Below, piece by piece: positions 46,947 through 56,248 of a DNA stretch of 64,000 nucleotides. Under the pieces are notes generated by a model. That model had not been told where the DNA came from. It did no database searches and saw nothing but the letters and a program-made list of their open reading frames with translations. Made by a program: the position numbers and the translations under genes. Positions within the stretch are counted from its first letter, which is position 1, and each line of letters opens with the position of its first letter. Source of the DNA: Sphingobium sp. 66-54 (GTDB lineage Bacteria; Pseudomonadota; Alphaproteobacteria; Sphingomonadales; Sphingomonadaceae). The stretch lies in contig MKWI01000006.1 of the NCBI GenBank assembly GCA_001899715.1, forward strand, positions 186,001 through 250,000, in the 5' to 3' direction.

Positions 46947-47360
46947 TCATCCCGCTTCGCCAGCCATTTCCAATATCTTGCGGAATTCATCCTCCCGCAC
47001 CGGGGCAACCGAGAGGCGCGACTGGCGGATCATCTCCATCTTCGCAAGTGCGGGCTCTGCCTTGATCTGCTTGAGCGTGACCGGATGCGGCAGCTTGCGC
47101 AGCGGCGCCACTTCCACCGCGATCCACTTGCCGCTCTCGTCCGTGCTGTCCGGCGCGGCGGTGCGGGCGATCTCCATGACGCCGACCACTTCCAGCCCGA
47201 TGTTGCTGTGATAGAACAGCGCCTGATCGCCCAACTCCATCGTCTTCATGTTGAGCTGGGCCGCGTGGTTGCGCACCCCGTCCCACTCGGCGCGCTTCTG
47301 CTTGACGAGGTCGTCCCATGAAAAGCAATCGGGTTCCGATTTCATCAGCCAGTAGCGCAT
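46947..47360 (-). CDS. EVE-domain protein
   Basis: The 137-residue protein is a single EVE (PUA/YTH-like) domain: MRYWLMKSEPDCFSWDDLVK at the start is the family signature, followed by WDGVRNHAAQLNMKTMELGDQALFYHSN. EVE domains bind modified bases in RNA or DNA. Free-standing bacterial copies are widespread and of unknown target. The start at 47360 matches the family; the frame extends to 47420. It is upstream of the small 27-codon frame on the same strand. Confidence 0.9.
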   Translation of the reverse strand: MRYWLMKSEPDCFSWDDLVKQKRAEWDGVRNHAAQLNMKTMELGDQALFYHSNIGLEVVGVMEIARTAAPDSTDESGKWIAVEVAPLRKLPHPVTLKQIKAEPALAKMEMIRQSRLSVAPVREDEFRKILEMAGEAG

Positions 47361-47711
47361 GCCGTTCTCATCCTCCTGCATCTGCCGACCGGCCATCCCA
47401 TGGCGAACGCGGCGGGGCAAGCCCCTGTGGCTGCGCGCCGTGGCCGGGGCGCGGGGATGAGCGGCAGTAGGCTGCGCGCGCGGCAGCTATCGCGCGGGTC
47501 CGGTTTGGACCAGGCTCGCACTGTCCCGATCGGGCGGCCGCTCGTATCGGACATAAACCAGATATATTGGCGCGGCTGGCGTGCCTCGACACGAACCGGC
47601 TCCCATCCGGGCAGGGCATACTTCGCCCGGTCGGAGCCCCCACCTCAACGCCCCCGAAGGAGAGGACACCCGCCCCGGAGCGGGGATTGTGAAAGGACGG
47701 ACCATAGCCTT

Positions 47712-47805
47712 CCGTTCCGCCCCGAGCTTGTCGGAGGACCCCACCTTACCTTGAGCCCGCCGAGTACGGAAAACACAGCCCCTCAGACAAGCTCAGGGCA
47801 AACGG
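47712..47805. repeat. Inverted repeat pair, GAGCTTGTCG/CGACAAGCTC family
   Basis: CCGTTCCGCCCCGAGCTTGT at 47712 and its degraded inverse GACAAGCTCAGGGCAAACGG ending at 47805 form an outer pair about 50 bases apart. A second pair lies at 48988-49122. This is a different family from the GCTCCTGC repeats. It accounts for part of the 505-base gap 47361-47865, in which I otherwise see no gene. Confidence 0.7.
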
Positions 47806-47865
47806 GTCATTTAATCGCAGCCCTTGAGGGAAGCACCGCGCGATCCGCGCGCGCGCCGCCCGACC

Positions 47866-48285
47866 TCACTTCCGCCAGCGTGCCAGCGTGATGCCGATCT
47901 TCTCGTTCTTCTCGGTGAGGGCGAGCTTGACGATCTTCACCGTCACGTGCCGCGCCTTGCGGTCTTGCAGGAAGATGGTGTCGATGATGTGGTCGGCCAC
48001 CGCCTCGACCAGCGTGAAATGCTGGCCGCGCGTGATCGCCGTGGTCGCCGCGTGCTTGAGGTCCATATAGTTCTTGGTGAGGTTCAGCGGCCCGTCCGGC
48101 GCATAATGATCGGCATGGTTGAGCAGCACCCGCACGCCGATGCGCAGCGGCTGGGGGAGATGGGTCTCCTCCGAATAGATGCCGGTGAGCACATCGACTT
48201 CCAGATCGTCGATCTCCAGCACCAGCATGTCGTCCATGGGCGGCGTGCCGGCTCCTGCGCCCGGCTGCATCCCCGATTGCCCCAT
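47866..48285 (-). CDS. folB: Dihydroneopterin aldolase
   Basis: The 139-residue protein makes 6-hydroxymethyl-dihydropterin for folate synthesis. LEIDDLEVDVLTGIYSEETH contains the family start; the substrate-anchoring Glu is in HFTLVEAVADHI; the C-terminal KLALTEKNEKIGITL is typical. The start at 48285 has GGGGA six bases upstream; an internal ATG at 48237 (MDDMLVLEI) would give the minimal 123-residue enzyme and is a fair alternative. A divergent GNAT gene lies upstream. Confidence 0.88.
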   Translation of the reverse strand: MGQSGMQPGAGAGTPPMDDMLVLEIDDLEVDVLTGIYSEETHLPQPLRIGVRVLLNHADHYAPDGPLNLTKNYMDLKHAATTAITRGQHFTLVEAVADHIIDTIFLQDRKARHVTVKIVKLALTEKNEKIGITLARWRK

Positions 48286-48381
48286 CGCTATCCCCGAATT
48301 TGCCTTTTCATTTGGGTGCGAACCGCTAAACGCCGCCGCCTTGGGGGCGCTATTGCCCGCTTGAGGAGCAGACGGCAAGCG

Positions 48382-48930
48382 GTGACACGGATCGAGCAAC
48401 TGGCAGGCGCAAAACATGAGGAAATCGGCGCCCTTCTGGATCTGACCTTCGGCCGGGACCGCCACGCCCGCACCGCCTACCGCATTCGACTCGGCATGGC
48501 CTGGCTGACCGACCTCAGCTTTGCGGCGTTCAACGAGTCGGGCGCGCTGGTCGGCTCGCTGCAATGCTGGCCGGTGGCGCTGCGCACGCCCGATGCGGCG
48601 CAGGTGCCGCTGGTGATGGTCGGCCCGGTCGCGGTGCAGCCGGCCGTGCAGCATCAAGGCATCGGCCGCGCGCTGATGGACCGGCTGGTGGAGACGGTCG
48701 ACACGCATCCGCGCGAGCCGCTGATGATGATCGGCGACCCGGACTATTACGGCCGCTTCTGGGCCTTCTCCGCCGAGCGAACCGCCGGCTGGACCGTCCC
48801 CGGCCCGGTCGAGCGCCACCGCCTGCTGGTCCGCGCGCCGGGGGAGCTGGCGCTGCCGGCCGCCGGCTTGCTGGGCCCGCGGGGAGTGGACCGTGCGGTG
48901 CTGGCCGGCATGGAGAGCGCGCGGCCCTGA
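48382..48930 (+). CDS. GNAT-family N-acetyltransferase
   Basis: The 182-residue protein starts at GTG (48382). The GNAT core is clear: VMVGPVAVQPAVQHQGIGRALMDRLVE contains the acetyl-CoA pyrophosphate-binding Q/RxxGxG/A loop (QHQGIGRAL), then MIGDPDYYGRFWAF, the downstream motif of the YhbS-like group. Acceptor unknown. It is divergent from folB and followed by two inverted-repeat elements. Confidence 0.85.
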   Translation: MTRIEQLAGAKHEEIGALLDLTFGRDRHARTAYRIRLGMAWLTDLSFAAFNESGALVGSLQCWPVALRTPDAAQVPLVMVGPVAVQPAVQHQGIGRALMDRLVETVDTHPREPLMMIGDPDYYGRFWAFSAERTAGWTVPGPVERHRLLVRAPGELALPAAGLLGPRGVDRAVLAGMESARP

Positions 48931-48987
48931 TCGGTCGCGTGTCGCTGTTCGCGGCCGGGCTTCGTGGGCCCTTTGCAAAACCCATTC

Positions 48988-49122
48988 CCGTTCGCCCTGA
49001 TCTTGTCGAAACCTGTCCTGAGCGACTGCCGAAGGCAGGCAGCCGGCGGGGCCGTTCTTTTTCTTTTCAACCGGGAGCCTGCGGGAAGAAAGACGACCCT
49101 TCGATAAGCTCTGGGCGAACGG
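48988..49122. repeat. Inverted repeat pair, GAGCTTGTCG/CGACAAGCTC family, second copy
   Basis: CCGTTCGCCCTGATCTTGTC at 48988 pairs with CGATAAGCTCTGGGCGAACGG ending at 49122. Inside, a further hairpin CTGCCGAAGGCAG (49027-49039) is present. The region between GNAT and DUF1285 genes (48931-49503) holds this and the next element, and no gene. Confidence 0.72.
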
Positions 49123-49187
49123 AGCTTCCCTCCGGCAGGATTGCAGAGGTCCGGCGAAAGCGGGGGTTCCAAAACCCGGCCACGCCG

Positions 49188-49355
49188 CTTGCCGCTCTGG
49201 GTTCCTGCCCGCGCAGGAGCACTTGCTGCCCTTGATCGGCACCCTTACCGGTCACGCCTCTCGTGCGCCCTCATTCCCTTGCCGAGTACGCGCGAACGGA
49301 TGAGGCCTCTCCACCACCTTGTGCTCCTGCGCGGGCAGGAACCCAGAGCGGCAAG
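49188..49355. repeat. Perfect 35-bp inverted repeat, GCTCCTGC family in outward order
   Basis: 49188-49222 and 49321-49355 are exact reverse complements over 35 bases, separated by 98 bases. The order (right arm first, left arm second) is the opposite of the other pairs, so the 98-base spacer may be the unique sequence between two separate insertions or a rearranged element. Confidence 0.88.
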
Positions 49356-49503
49356 GAACGGCGGCGGGGCCATGGCTTCCCGCCCTCTTAAGAGCGCCGC
49401 CCTCTTGCGAGGGAGCATCCCGGACGCGGCCCAAACACCCTTTCCCCGGCCGCCCGCCACCATCCCCTTTGCCAAGGCGGCGCGGCTTGCCTATCTGCAT
49501 CGC

Positions 49504-50085
49504 ATGACCGCCTCGCCGCACCGCCCCGCGTCCGCGCCGCACATCGCCGGCCTGCCGGACGACGCCGCCCCGGCACGGCGTTATCCGGTCGAGCAGTGGC
49601 ATCCGCCGCATTGCGGACACAGCGGCATGCGGATCGACGCGGAGGGGCGCTGGTTCCACGAGGGCCGGCCGATCGCGCGCCCCGCCCTCGTCAGCCTGTT
49701 CGCGCGGCTGCTGCGGCGCGAGGCGGACGGGCGGCACGTGCTGGTAACGCCGGTGGAGATGCTCGACATCGACGTGGCCGACGCACCGCTGATCGCGGAC
49801 GCCGTGGCCAGCGAGGGCAGCGGCCCGGAGCGCGCGCTGCGCTTCCGCATCGGCGCCACCGAGGCGTGGGTGGGCGCCGATGCCGCACATCCGATCATCG
49901 TCGAGAGCGGCCCGCACGGCCCGCGCCCCTATCTCGGCCTCGATGCCGGGCTGCGCGCCCGCATCGCCCGGCCGGTCTATTATACGCTGGCCGATCTGGC
50001 GCTGGAGGAGGGCAACGATCCGCCCGGCCTGTGGAGCGGCGACGCCTTCCACAGCCTCGCCGAGCCGGCGGAGCCGCGCGCATGA
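49504..50085 (+). CDS. DUF1285-family protein
   Basis: The 193-residue protein matches DUF1285: PVEQWHPPHCGHSGMRIDAEGRWFHEGRPI, then ALVSLFARLLRREADGRHVLVTPVE. A structural, sheet-rich fold is expected; function unknown. The ATG at 49504 is preceded by a weak ribosome site. Its stop overlaps the start of the nudix gene (ATGA), and the nudix stop overlaps cca in the same way, so the three are translationally coupled; co-occurrence of this trio is known to me from other alphaproteobacteria. Confidence 0.85.
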   Translation: MTASPHRPASAPHIAGLPDDAAPARRYPVEQWHPPHCGHSGMRIDAEGRWFHEGRPIARPALVSLFARLLRREADGRHVLVTPVEMLDIDVADAPLIADAVASEGSGPERALRFRIGATEAWVGADAAHPIIVESGPHGPRPYLGLDAGLRARIARPVYYTLADLALEEGNDPPGLWSGDAFHSLAEPAEPRA

Positions 50086-50696
50086 GCCTGCGCGACAGCA
50101 TCACCGCCGCGCTCGACCGGGGCTATGACCAGCCGCAGACGCAGGACGTGTTCCTCTACCAGCACCGCCCCGCGCCGGCCGGGCCGTTCACGCCCGCCGC
50201 CGTGCTGATGGCGATCACCGACCGGCCGCAGCCGGGCATGCTGTTCACGCTGCGCCACGCCGGGCTGCGTGCCCATGCCGGGCAGGTCGCCTTCCCCGGC
50301 GGACGGCTCGACCCGGAGGATGTCGATTCGGTCGCGGCGGCGCTGCGCGAGGCGCAGGAGGAGATCGCGCTGCCGCCCGAGCGGGTCGACGTGCTCGGCC
50401 GCTCGGACCTGTTCCGCACCGGCACCGGCTTCGCCATCGAGCCGGTGGTCGCCATCGTCCCGCCCGACCTGCCGCTGCACCCGTCCGAGGCGGAAGTGGA
50501 GGCGATCTTCGAGGTGCCGCTCGATTTCCTGCGCGACCCCGCCAACCGCAGCTACCTGACGGTGGACTGGCAGGGCGTGCCGCGCAGCTATTACGAATAT
50601 CGCTGGCAGGACCAGCGCATCTGGGGGGTGACGGCGGCGATCCTCGTCAACCTGTTCCGCCGCATCGAGGCGGCCGGCGGGAGTGGGCTGCCATGA
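50082..50696 (+). CDS. CoA pyrophosphatase, nudix hydrolase
   Basis: The 204-residue protein has the nudix box GGRLDPEDVDSVAAALREAQ followed by EEIAL, and immediately before it LRHAGLRAHAGQVAFPGG, which is the UPF0035 signature of CoA-specific nudix hydrolases (NudL/YeaB type). It is expected to cleave CoA or oxidised CoA to 3',5'-ADP and phosphopantetheine. It is embedded in a coupled operon between DUF1285 and cca, with four-base overlaps at both ends. Confidence 0.9.
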   Translation: MSLRDSITAALDRGYDQPQTQDVFLYQHRPAPAGPFTPAAVLMAITDRPQPGMLFTLRHAGLRAHAGQVAFPGGRLDPEDVDSVAAALREAQEEIALPPERVDVLGRSDLFRTGTGFAIEPVVAIVPPDLPLHPSEAEVEAIFEVPLDFLRDPANRSYLTVDWQGVPRSYYEYRWQDQRIWGVTAAILVNLFRRIEAAGGSGLP

Positions 50697-51907
50697 GCGC
50701 GCTGCCCGCGCATCTGCCGCCGGCCGACTGGCGCGGGCGCGAGGGGCTGGACGCGCTGTGCACCGCGCTCGGCGCCGATGCCGGGGAGGCGCGCTTCGTC
50801 GGCGGGGCCGTGCGCGACAGCCTGCTCGGCATCCCGGTCAAGGATGTCGACATCGCCACCGTCCACCCGCCGCAGGACGTGATCCGGCGGATCAAGGCGG
50901 CGGGCTTCAAGGCGGTGCCGACCGGCATCGCCCACGGCACCGTCACCGCCGTGCTGCACCATTGGCCGGTGGAGATCACCACGCTGCGCCGCGACGTCTC
51001 GACCGACGGGCGGCGCGCCACCGTCGCCTTCGCCACCGACTGGCGCGAGGACGCGGCGCGGCGCGACTTCACCATGAACGCGCTCTATGCCGATCCGCGG
51101 GGCGGCACGCTGCACGATTATTTCGGCGGGCTGGACGATCTGGCCGCGCGGCGCGTGCGATTCATCGGCGATCCGGCCGCGCGCATCGCCGAGGATCATC
51201 TGCGCATCCTGCGCTTCTTCCGCTTCACCGCCCGCTTCGGCGCGCTGGACCGGGGCTCGGCCGATTACGCCGCCTGCGTCGTCCATGCGGCCAGCCTGAT
51301 GGCGCTTTCGCGCGAGCGCATCGCCGATGAGCTGCTCACCCTGCTCGCCCTGCCGGACCCGAGCGAGGTGCTCGCCGCGATGGTCGAGGATGGCGTGCTG
51401 CGCCCGGTGTTGCCGGAGGTGACGCTGGCGGGCGTCGCCGCCCTGCGCGCGCTGCTGACGGCGGAGCGCGAGGCCGGTTGCGCGCCGGACGGGCTGCGCC
51501 GCCTCGCCGCCTTGCTCCCCGACAAGACCGGGGCCGAGCAGATCGGCGCGCGGCTGCGCCTCTCCAACAAGGCGCGGGCGCGGCTCAATGCGATGCGCGC
51601 GCCGGTGGAGGCCGCCACGCCGGAAGCGCTGGCGTACCGGCTCGGCACGCAGGGCGCGATCGACCGGATACTGCTCGGCCGCGCCTTCACGGTGGAAGCG
51701 ATCGGGCGAATCCGGGATTGGCCGGTGCCGCAAATGCCGCTCTCGGGCGGCGATCTCATTGCGATGGGCCTTTCCGCCGGGCCGCAGGTGGCGAAAGCCT
51801 TGCAGGCGCTGGAGCGCGCGTGGGTCGCCGCCGGTTTTCCCCCGGCGGACGCAACCCGCGCGATGGCCGCTCAGATGATCGTTTCGCTGCTGCGCGCCAC
51901 CCAGTAG
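50693..51907 (+). CDS. cca: CCA tRNA nucleotidyltransferase
   Basis: The 404-residue enzyme belongs to the class II nucleotidyltransferases: FVGGAVRDSLLG is the nucleotide-binding start, DVDIAT holds the two catalytic Asp, RRDFTMNALYAD the metal/template motif, and EDHLRILRFFRFTARFG the Arg-rich neck. It adds or repairs the 3' CCA end of tRNA. It lacks an HD phosphohydrolase domain at its end. The tRNA-Ser in this window has an encoded CCA. The last 37 bases overlap the 3' end of the convergent GGDEF-EAL gene. Confidence 0.94.
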   Translation: MSALPAHLPPADWRGREGLDALCTALGADAGEARFVGGAVRDSLLGIPVKDVDIATVHPPQDVIRRIKAAGFKAVPTGIAHGTVTAVLHHWPVEITTLRRDVSTDGRRATVAFATDWREDAARRDFTMNALYADPRGGTLHDYFGGLDDLAARRVRFIGDPAARIAEDHLRILRFFRFTARFGALDRGSADYAACVVHAASLMALSRERIADELLTLLALPDPSEVLAAMVEDGVLRPVLPEVTLAGVAALRALLTAEREAGCAPDGLRRLAALLPDKTGAEQIGARLRLSNKARARLNAMRAPVEAATPEALAYRLGTQGAIDRILLGRAFTVEAIGRIRDWPVPQMPLSGGDLIAMGLSAGPQVAKALQALERAWVAAGFPPADATRAMAAQMIVSLLRATQ

Positions 51908-53667
51908 CGATAGGCGTCCAGCGGCGGCAGCGGCCGGGCGAAATGATAGCCCTGGCCATAGGTGCAGCCGAGCTGGGCGAGCGCCGCCGCCTGCTCGCGC
52001 GTCTCGATACCCTCGGCCGTGGTCTCCATGCCGAGCGCGCCGGCAAGGCTGACGATGGCGCGGATGATCGCCACCTTGTCCTCGTCGCCGATCATGTCGA
52101 CCACGAAGCTACGGTCGATCTTGAGCACGTCGATCGGCAGCGACTGGAGGCTGGCAAGGTTGGAGAAGCCGGTGCCGAAATCGTCCATGGCGACGGTGAC
52201 GTCCATCGCCTGCAACGCGCCGAGCAACTGCCGGGTCTTGTCCGGGTCGCTGATGAGCGCGCTCTCGGTCAGCTCGATGGAGACGCGGTTGCCGTCGATG
52301 CCGGCGTAGCGCAGCGCCTCCTCCACCGCGCGCGGCACGTTGTCGCGTACCATCTGCACCGGCGAGAGGTTGACGTTCATGGTGACGGGCATCAGCTCGC
52401 CATAGCGCCGGTCCCAATCGGCCAGCGTCTGCGCGCATTCGCACATCGCCCAGCGGCCGAGCGGCACGATCAGCCCCGATTCCTCGGCGACCGGGATGAA
52501 ATCGACCGGCGAGACATGGCCGATCACCGGGTCCTCCCAGCGGGCCAACGCCTCGAAGCCCTTCACCGCGCCGGTCTGGAGATCGACCAGCGGCTGGAAC
52601 GCCATGGTGAGCGCGCCCTGCTCGATTGCCTCGCGCAGGCGATTCTCCAGCGTGAAGCGCTTCAGCGCCTCGCGCAGCACATGGGCGCGATAGACCTCCA
52701 GCGTGCCGGATTTCTTGGCGCGCTTGACCGCCGCCTGCGCCTGCCGGAGCAGCGTCTCCATATCGTCATCGTCGTCGTCCGGCGCCAGCGCGCAGCCCAG
52801 CGCCACCTCGACGCTGATGAGATAGTTGGAGAGGCGGATCGGCGTCTCGAACGTCTTGCGGACGCGGTCGGCGATTTGCAGCAGCTCGGAGAGGCCGTGG
52901 TTGATCTGGGCGAAGATGGCGAACTCGTTGCCGCCGATCCGCGCCAGCACGTCCCCGGCGCGCAGCACCGACTTCACACGGCGGGCGACGGTGATGATGA
53001 GTTCGTCCCCGGCCATGGCGCCGAGCGATTCGTTGATGCGGCTGAACCGGATGAGGTCCAGCGCGATGATGGCGTGGCCGGTCTTTTGCGGCAGCGCCTT
53101 GCGCTCCTCGACCAGCGCCTCGATCTGCTCGACGAAGCCGACGCGGTTGGGCAGCGAGGTGAGGCTGTCCGTCAGCAATTCCTTGCGCAGCGTGCTCTCG
53201 GCCTTGCGCTCGCTGGTGCGGTCGGTGGCGGTGAGCAGCAGCGTTTTCTCGCCGCCGGCATCCTCCACCCAGGTCATCGCGCAACTGAACACGCGCGCGC
53301 CCAGCCGCCCGGCGAACTCCAGCTCGAACCGGTCGGACGCACGGCGCGCGGCGAACATCGCGCGCGCCCGCACCCGCCAGTCGAACGAGCGGCCGGGGCG
53401 CGCCTCGCCCGGCGGCGGCGTGGATGACTCCAGCTCGTCGGCGAATCGGCGGAATTCCTCATTGGCGCCGAGCACGGCGATGCTCTCGCCCGCGTCGCCG
53501 AGCAGCGCCGCCGGATAGGGGAGCGCGGCCAGCAGCGCGGCGCACCCCTCCGCCAGATCGCCCGGCCTGGTGAGGCAGCCCGCATCGGGGCAGGCCGGCG
53601 CACCAAGCGCGGCCACCACCGAGTCCGGCGCGGAACGAGACGCCTGATATCCTGCACGGGCTGTCAT
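51871..53667 (-). CDS. PAS-GGDEF-EAL c-di-GMP protein with degenerate GGDEF motif
   Basis: The 598-residue protein has an N-terminal PAS-like sensor region (about 30-165), a GGDEF domain (about 175-320) and an EAL domain (about 335-590). The GGDEF signature reads RIGGNEFAIF, so the Asp is Asn; diguanylate cyclase activity is doubtful. The EAL domain keeps FEALARWEDP, NVNLSP, ELTESALI and DDFGTGFSNLASL, so it can probably hydrolyse c-di-GMP; the degenerate domain may bind GTP as an allosteric switch. It converges with cca and overlaps it by 37 bases. Confidence 0.92.
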   Translation of the reverse strand: MTARAGYQASRSAPDSVVAALGAPACPDAGCLTRPGDLAEGCAALLAALPYPAALLGDAGESIAVLGANEEFRRFADELESSTPPPGEARPGRSFDWRVRARAMFAARRASDRFELEFAGRLGARVFSCAMTWVEDAGGEKTLLLTATDRTSERKAESTLRKELLTDSLTSLPNRVGFVEQIEALVEERKALPQKTGHAIIALDLIRFSRINESLGAMAGDELIITVARRVKSVLRAGDVLARIGGNEFAIFAQINHGLSELLQIADRVRKTFETPIRLSNYLISVEVALGCALAPDDDDDDMETLLRQAQAAVKRAKKSGTLEVYRAHVLREALKRFTLENRLREAIEQGALTMAFQPLVDLQTGAVKGFEALARWEDPVIGHVSPVDFIPVAEESGLIVPLGRWAMCECAQTLADWDRRYGELMPVTMNVNLSPVQMVRDNVPRAVEEALRYAGIDGNRVSIELTESALISDPDKTRQLLGALQAMDVTVAMDDFGTGFSNLASLQSLPIDVLKIDRSFVVDMIGDEDKVAIIRAIVSLAGALGMETTAEGIETREQAAALAQLGCTYGQGYHFARPLPPLDAYRYWVARSSETII

Positions 53668-53809
53668 GGGCCCGGCATAACGCTCGCGTGGTAAACGAAG
53701 GTTAAAGCAACGGGGCGCCGGAGGATTTTTTGTTGATCTCTCAAGCCCGTCGGCGGCGATCCTGCCCCGGCACCGTCATCCGGCGCGCCCGGCCGCGTCA
53801 GTCGAAACA

Positions 53810-53959
53810 GCCCTGGGACCGATCGACATTCAGGAGATGGCGTGACGAAAATGGTGGTTTTCCATCACCCGGAGCGCAGCGCACTACAGGTACGTGAGCA
53901 CCGGAAGCGCGGGGAACCGCCATTTGCCGGACGCCAGAACTGAATGTCGATCGGTCCTA
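53810..53959. mobile_element. 150-base hairpin element with 17-bp inverted ends, inserted at the parC stop codon
   Basis: GGACCGATCGACATTCA at 53817-53833 is the exact inverse of 53942-53958. Nested inside are a 14-bp stem (53851-53864 with 53912-53925, three G-T pairs) and an apical stem CCGGAGCGCAGCG...CGTGAGCACCGG. AGTCGAAAC occurs as a direct repeat just outside, at 53801-53809 and 53960-53968, compatible with a 9-bp target duplication. The parC stop codon is formed by the junction. A diverged copy lies at 35335-35485. Confidence 0.65.
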
Positions 53960-56248
53960 GTCGAAACGGTTGTCGCGCGGGAAGCCGTTGGGTGGCATCC
54001 GCCCCGCCGCCCCACGCGCGGCGCGCCACGGCAGCAGGTCCGGCTCGGTGCGGGTGCGGCCGCTCTCGCCGCCCATCGTCCAGCTCAACCCCTGCGCGAG
54101 CACCAGCGTCACCGCATCGGCAAGGCCGCCGTCGCGATAGCGCTGGAGCTGGACGCCCTGGCCGCGCGTCATCTCCGGCAGCTCGGCGAGCGAGAAGATC
54201 ACCAGCTTGCGATTCTCGCCGATTACCGCGACCGAATCGGCATCCGCCGCCACCGGCCGCGCCACCTTGAGCGCCGCGCCCTTGCGCAGGTTGACCACCT
54301 GCTTGCCCTTGCGCGTCTCGGCGATCACCTCGTCCATCGGCGCGAGGAAGCCGCGCCCGTCGCTCGCCGCCAGCAGCAGCCGGCCGCCCGGTTGCGCCGG
54401 CATCAGCGCGACGATGTCCGCCTCGTTGGCGAGGTCGATCATCAGCCGCACCGGCTCGCCGAAGCCGCGCCCGCCGGGCAGCTTGTCCGCGCCCAGCGTG
54501 TAGAAGCGCCCGTCCGACCCGGCGAGCAGCAGCTTGTCCGTGGTCTGCGCGTGGAAGGCGAGGGCGAAGGCGTCGCCCTCCTTGAACTTGAGCGCATCGG
54601 TCGCGGCGAGGTCGCCATGGCCCTTCATCGCGCGGATCCAGCCGCGCTGCGAGAGGATGACGGTGATCGGCTCGCGCTCGATCATCGCCTCTAGCGGAAT
54701 CTCGCGCGCCGGCCCCGCCGTCTCCAGGCTGGTGCGGCGCGCGCCAACGCCGCTCTCGGGCGTGTAGCGCTTGCGCAGCGCCGCCAGATCCTTCTTGAGC
54801 CGGGTCTTCTGCCGGTCCTTCGAATCGACCAGCTTCTGCAATTCCTCGCGCTCGGCGGCGAGGGCATCGCGCTCGCGGCGCAGCTCCATCTCCTCCAGCT
54901 TGCGCAGCGAGCGCAGCCGCATGTTCAGGATCGCCTCCACCTGCCGGTCGGTGAGGCCGAACTCGGCCATCATCACCGCCTTGGGCTCATCCTCGGTGCG
55001 GATGATCTCGATCACCCGGTCGAGGTTCAGATAGGCGACGATATAGCCGTCGAGCAGCTCCAGCCGGCTGTCGATCTGCTCGATGCGGTGCTGCGAGCGG
55101 CGCACCAGCACGGTAATCTGGTGGGCGAGCCAGGCGAGCAGCACGTCGCGCAGCCCCATGACGCGCGGCGTGCGCGTGGCATCGAGCACGTTCATGTTGA
55201 GGGAGAAGCGATTCTCCAGATCGCTCATGCGGAACAGGCCGTCCATCAGCACATTGGGATCGACCGTGCGTGCGCGCGGCTCCAGCACGATGCGCAGCGT
55301 CTCGTCCGATTCGTCGCGAACGTCGGCGAGGATCGGCAGCTTCCTGTCGGCAATGAGCTGGGCGATCTGCTCGATCAGCTTGCCCTTGGCGACCCCATAG
55401 GGAATCTCGTCCACCACCGCGACCCAGGTGCCGCGCCCCTCGTCCTCCTTGTGCCAGCGCGCACGCAAGCGCAGGCTGCCGCGCCCGGTGGCGTAGGCTT
55501 CCGCAATGACCTCAGGCGGATCGACCAGCAAGCCGCCGGTCGGGAAGTCCGGCCCCTTCATCAGCGCCATCAGCGCCGCGTGACTGGCCTCGCGATCGTC
55601 GACCAGCAACATCGCCGCGTCGATCACCTCGGCGATATTGTGCGGCGGAATACTGGTCGCCATACCCACGGCGATGCCGCTGGAGCCATTGGCCAGCAGG
55701 TTGGGGAACAGGCCGGGGAACACCTCCGGCTCCTGTTCCTCGCCATTGTAAGTGGGGCGGAACTCGACCGTGCCGTCATCCAGCCCGGCCATCAGGTCGG
55801 CCGCCGCCTGCGTCAGCCGTGCTTCGGTGTAGCGCATGGCCGCGGCGTTATCGCCGTCGATATTGCCGAAATTGCCCTGCCCGTCGACCAGCGGCGTGCG
55901 CAGCGCGAAGTCCTGCGCCAGCCGCACCATCGCATCATAGACGGACTGGTCGCCATGCGGGTGATATTTGCCGATGACGTCGCCGACCACGCGGGCGCAT
56001 TTCTTGTAGCTGGTATTGTTGCGGGCGGGGTTGGCGACCAGCACGTCCGGCGCCGCGCCGCTCGGCTCCAGCCGCAGCAGGCGCATCGCCCAGAGCAGGC
56101 GGCGGTGGACCGGCTTCAGCCCGTCGCGCAGATCGGGCAGCGAGCGCGCGGTGATGGTGGAGAGGGCGTAGACAAGATAGCGCTCCGACAAGGCCGCATC
56201 GAACGGATGGTCGCGGATGCTGTCGAAGGGGTCTTTAAAGTCGCTCAT
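53957..56248 (-). CDS. parC: DNA topoisomerase IV subunit A
   Basis: The 763-residue subunit cleaves DNA through the Tyr in [10 protein letters not shown] (about residue 140). The N-terminus [38 protein letters not shown] is the family start. The CTD (about 500-763) has the beta-pinwheel blades. The length and the short CTD fit ParC rather than GyrA. The quinolone-determining loop reads [15 protein letters not shown]: the position of the usual Ser is Gln. Its stop codon TAG lies at the junction with the hairpin element. hemB is divergent. Confidence 0.93.
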   Translation of the reverse strand: MSDFKDPFDSIRDHPFDAALSERYLVYALSTITARSLPDLRDGLKPVHRRLLWAMRLLRLEPSGAAPDVLVANPARNNTSYKKCARVVGDVIGKYHPHGDQSVYDAMVRLAQDFALRTPLVDGQGNFGNIDGDNAAAMRYTEARLTQAAADLMAGLDDGTVEFRPTYNGEEQEPEVFPGLFPNLLANGSSGIAVGMATSIPPHNIAEVIDAAMLLVDDREASHAALMALMKGPDFPTGGLLVDPPEVIAEAYATGRGSLRLRARWHKEDEGRGTWVAVVDEIPYGVAKGKLIEQIAQLIADRKLPILADVRDESDETLRIVLEPRARTVDPNVLMDGLFRMSDLENRFSLNMNVLDATRTPRVMGLRDVLLAWLAHQITVLVRRSQHRIEQIDSRLELLDGYIVAYLNLDRVIEIIRTEDEPKAVMMAEFGLTDRQVEAILNMRLRSLRKLEEMELRRERDALAAEREELQKLVDSKDRQKTRLKKDLAALRKRYTPESGVGARRTSLETAGPAREIPLEAMIEREPITVILSQRGWIRAMKGHGDLAATDALKFKEGDAFALAFHAQTTDKLLLAGSDGRFYTLGADKLPGGRGFGEPVRLMIDLANEADIVALMPAQPGGRLLLAASDGRGFLAPMDEVIAETRKGKQVVNLRKGAALKVARPVAADADSVAVIGENRKLVIFSLAELPEMTRGQGVQLQRYRDGGLADAVTLVLAQGLSWTMGGESGRTRTEPDLLPWRAARGAAGRMPPNGFPRDNRFD

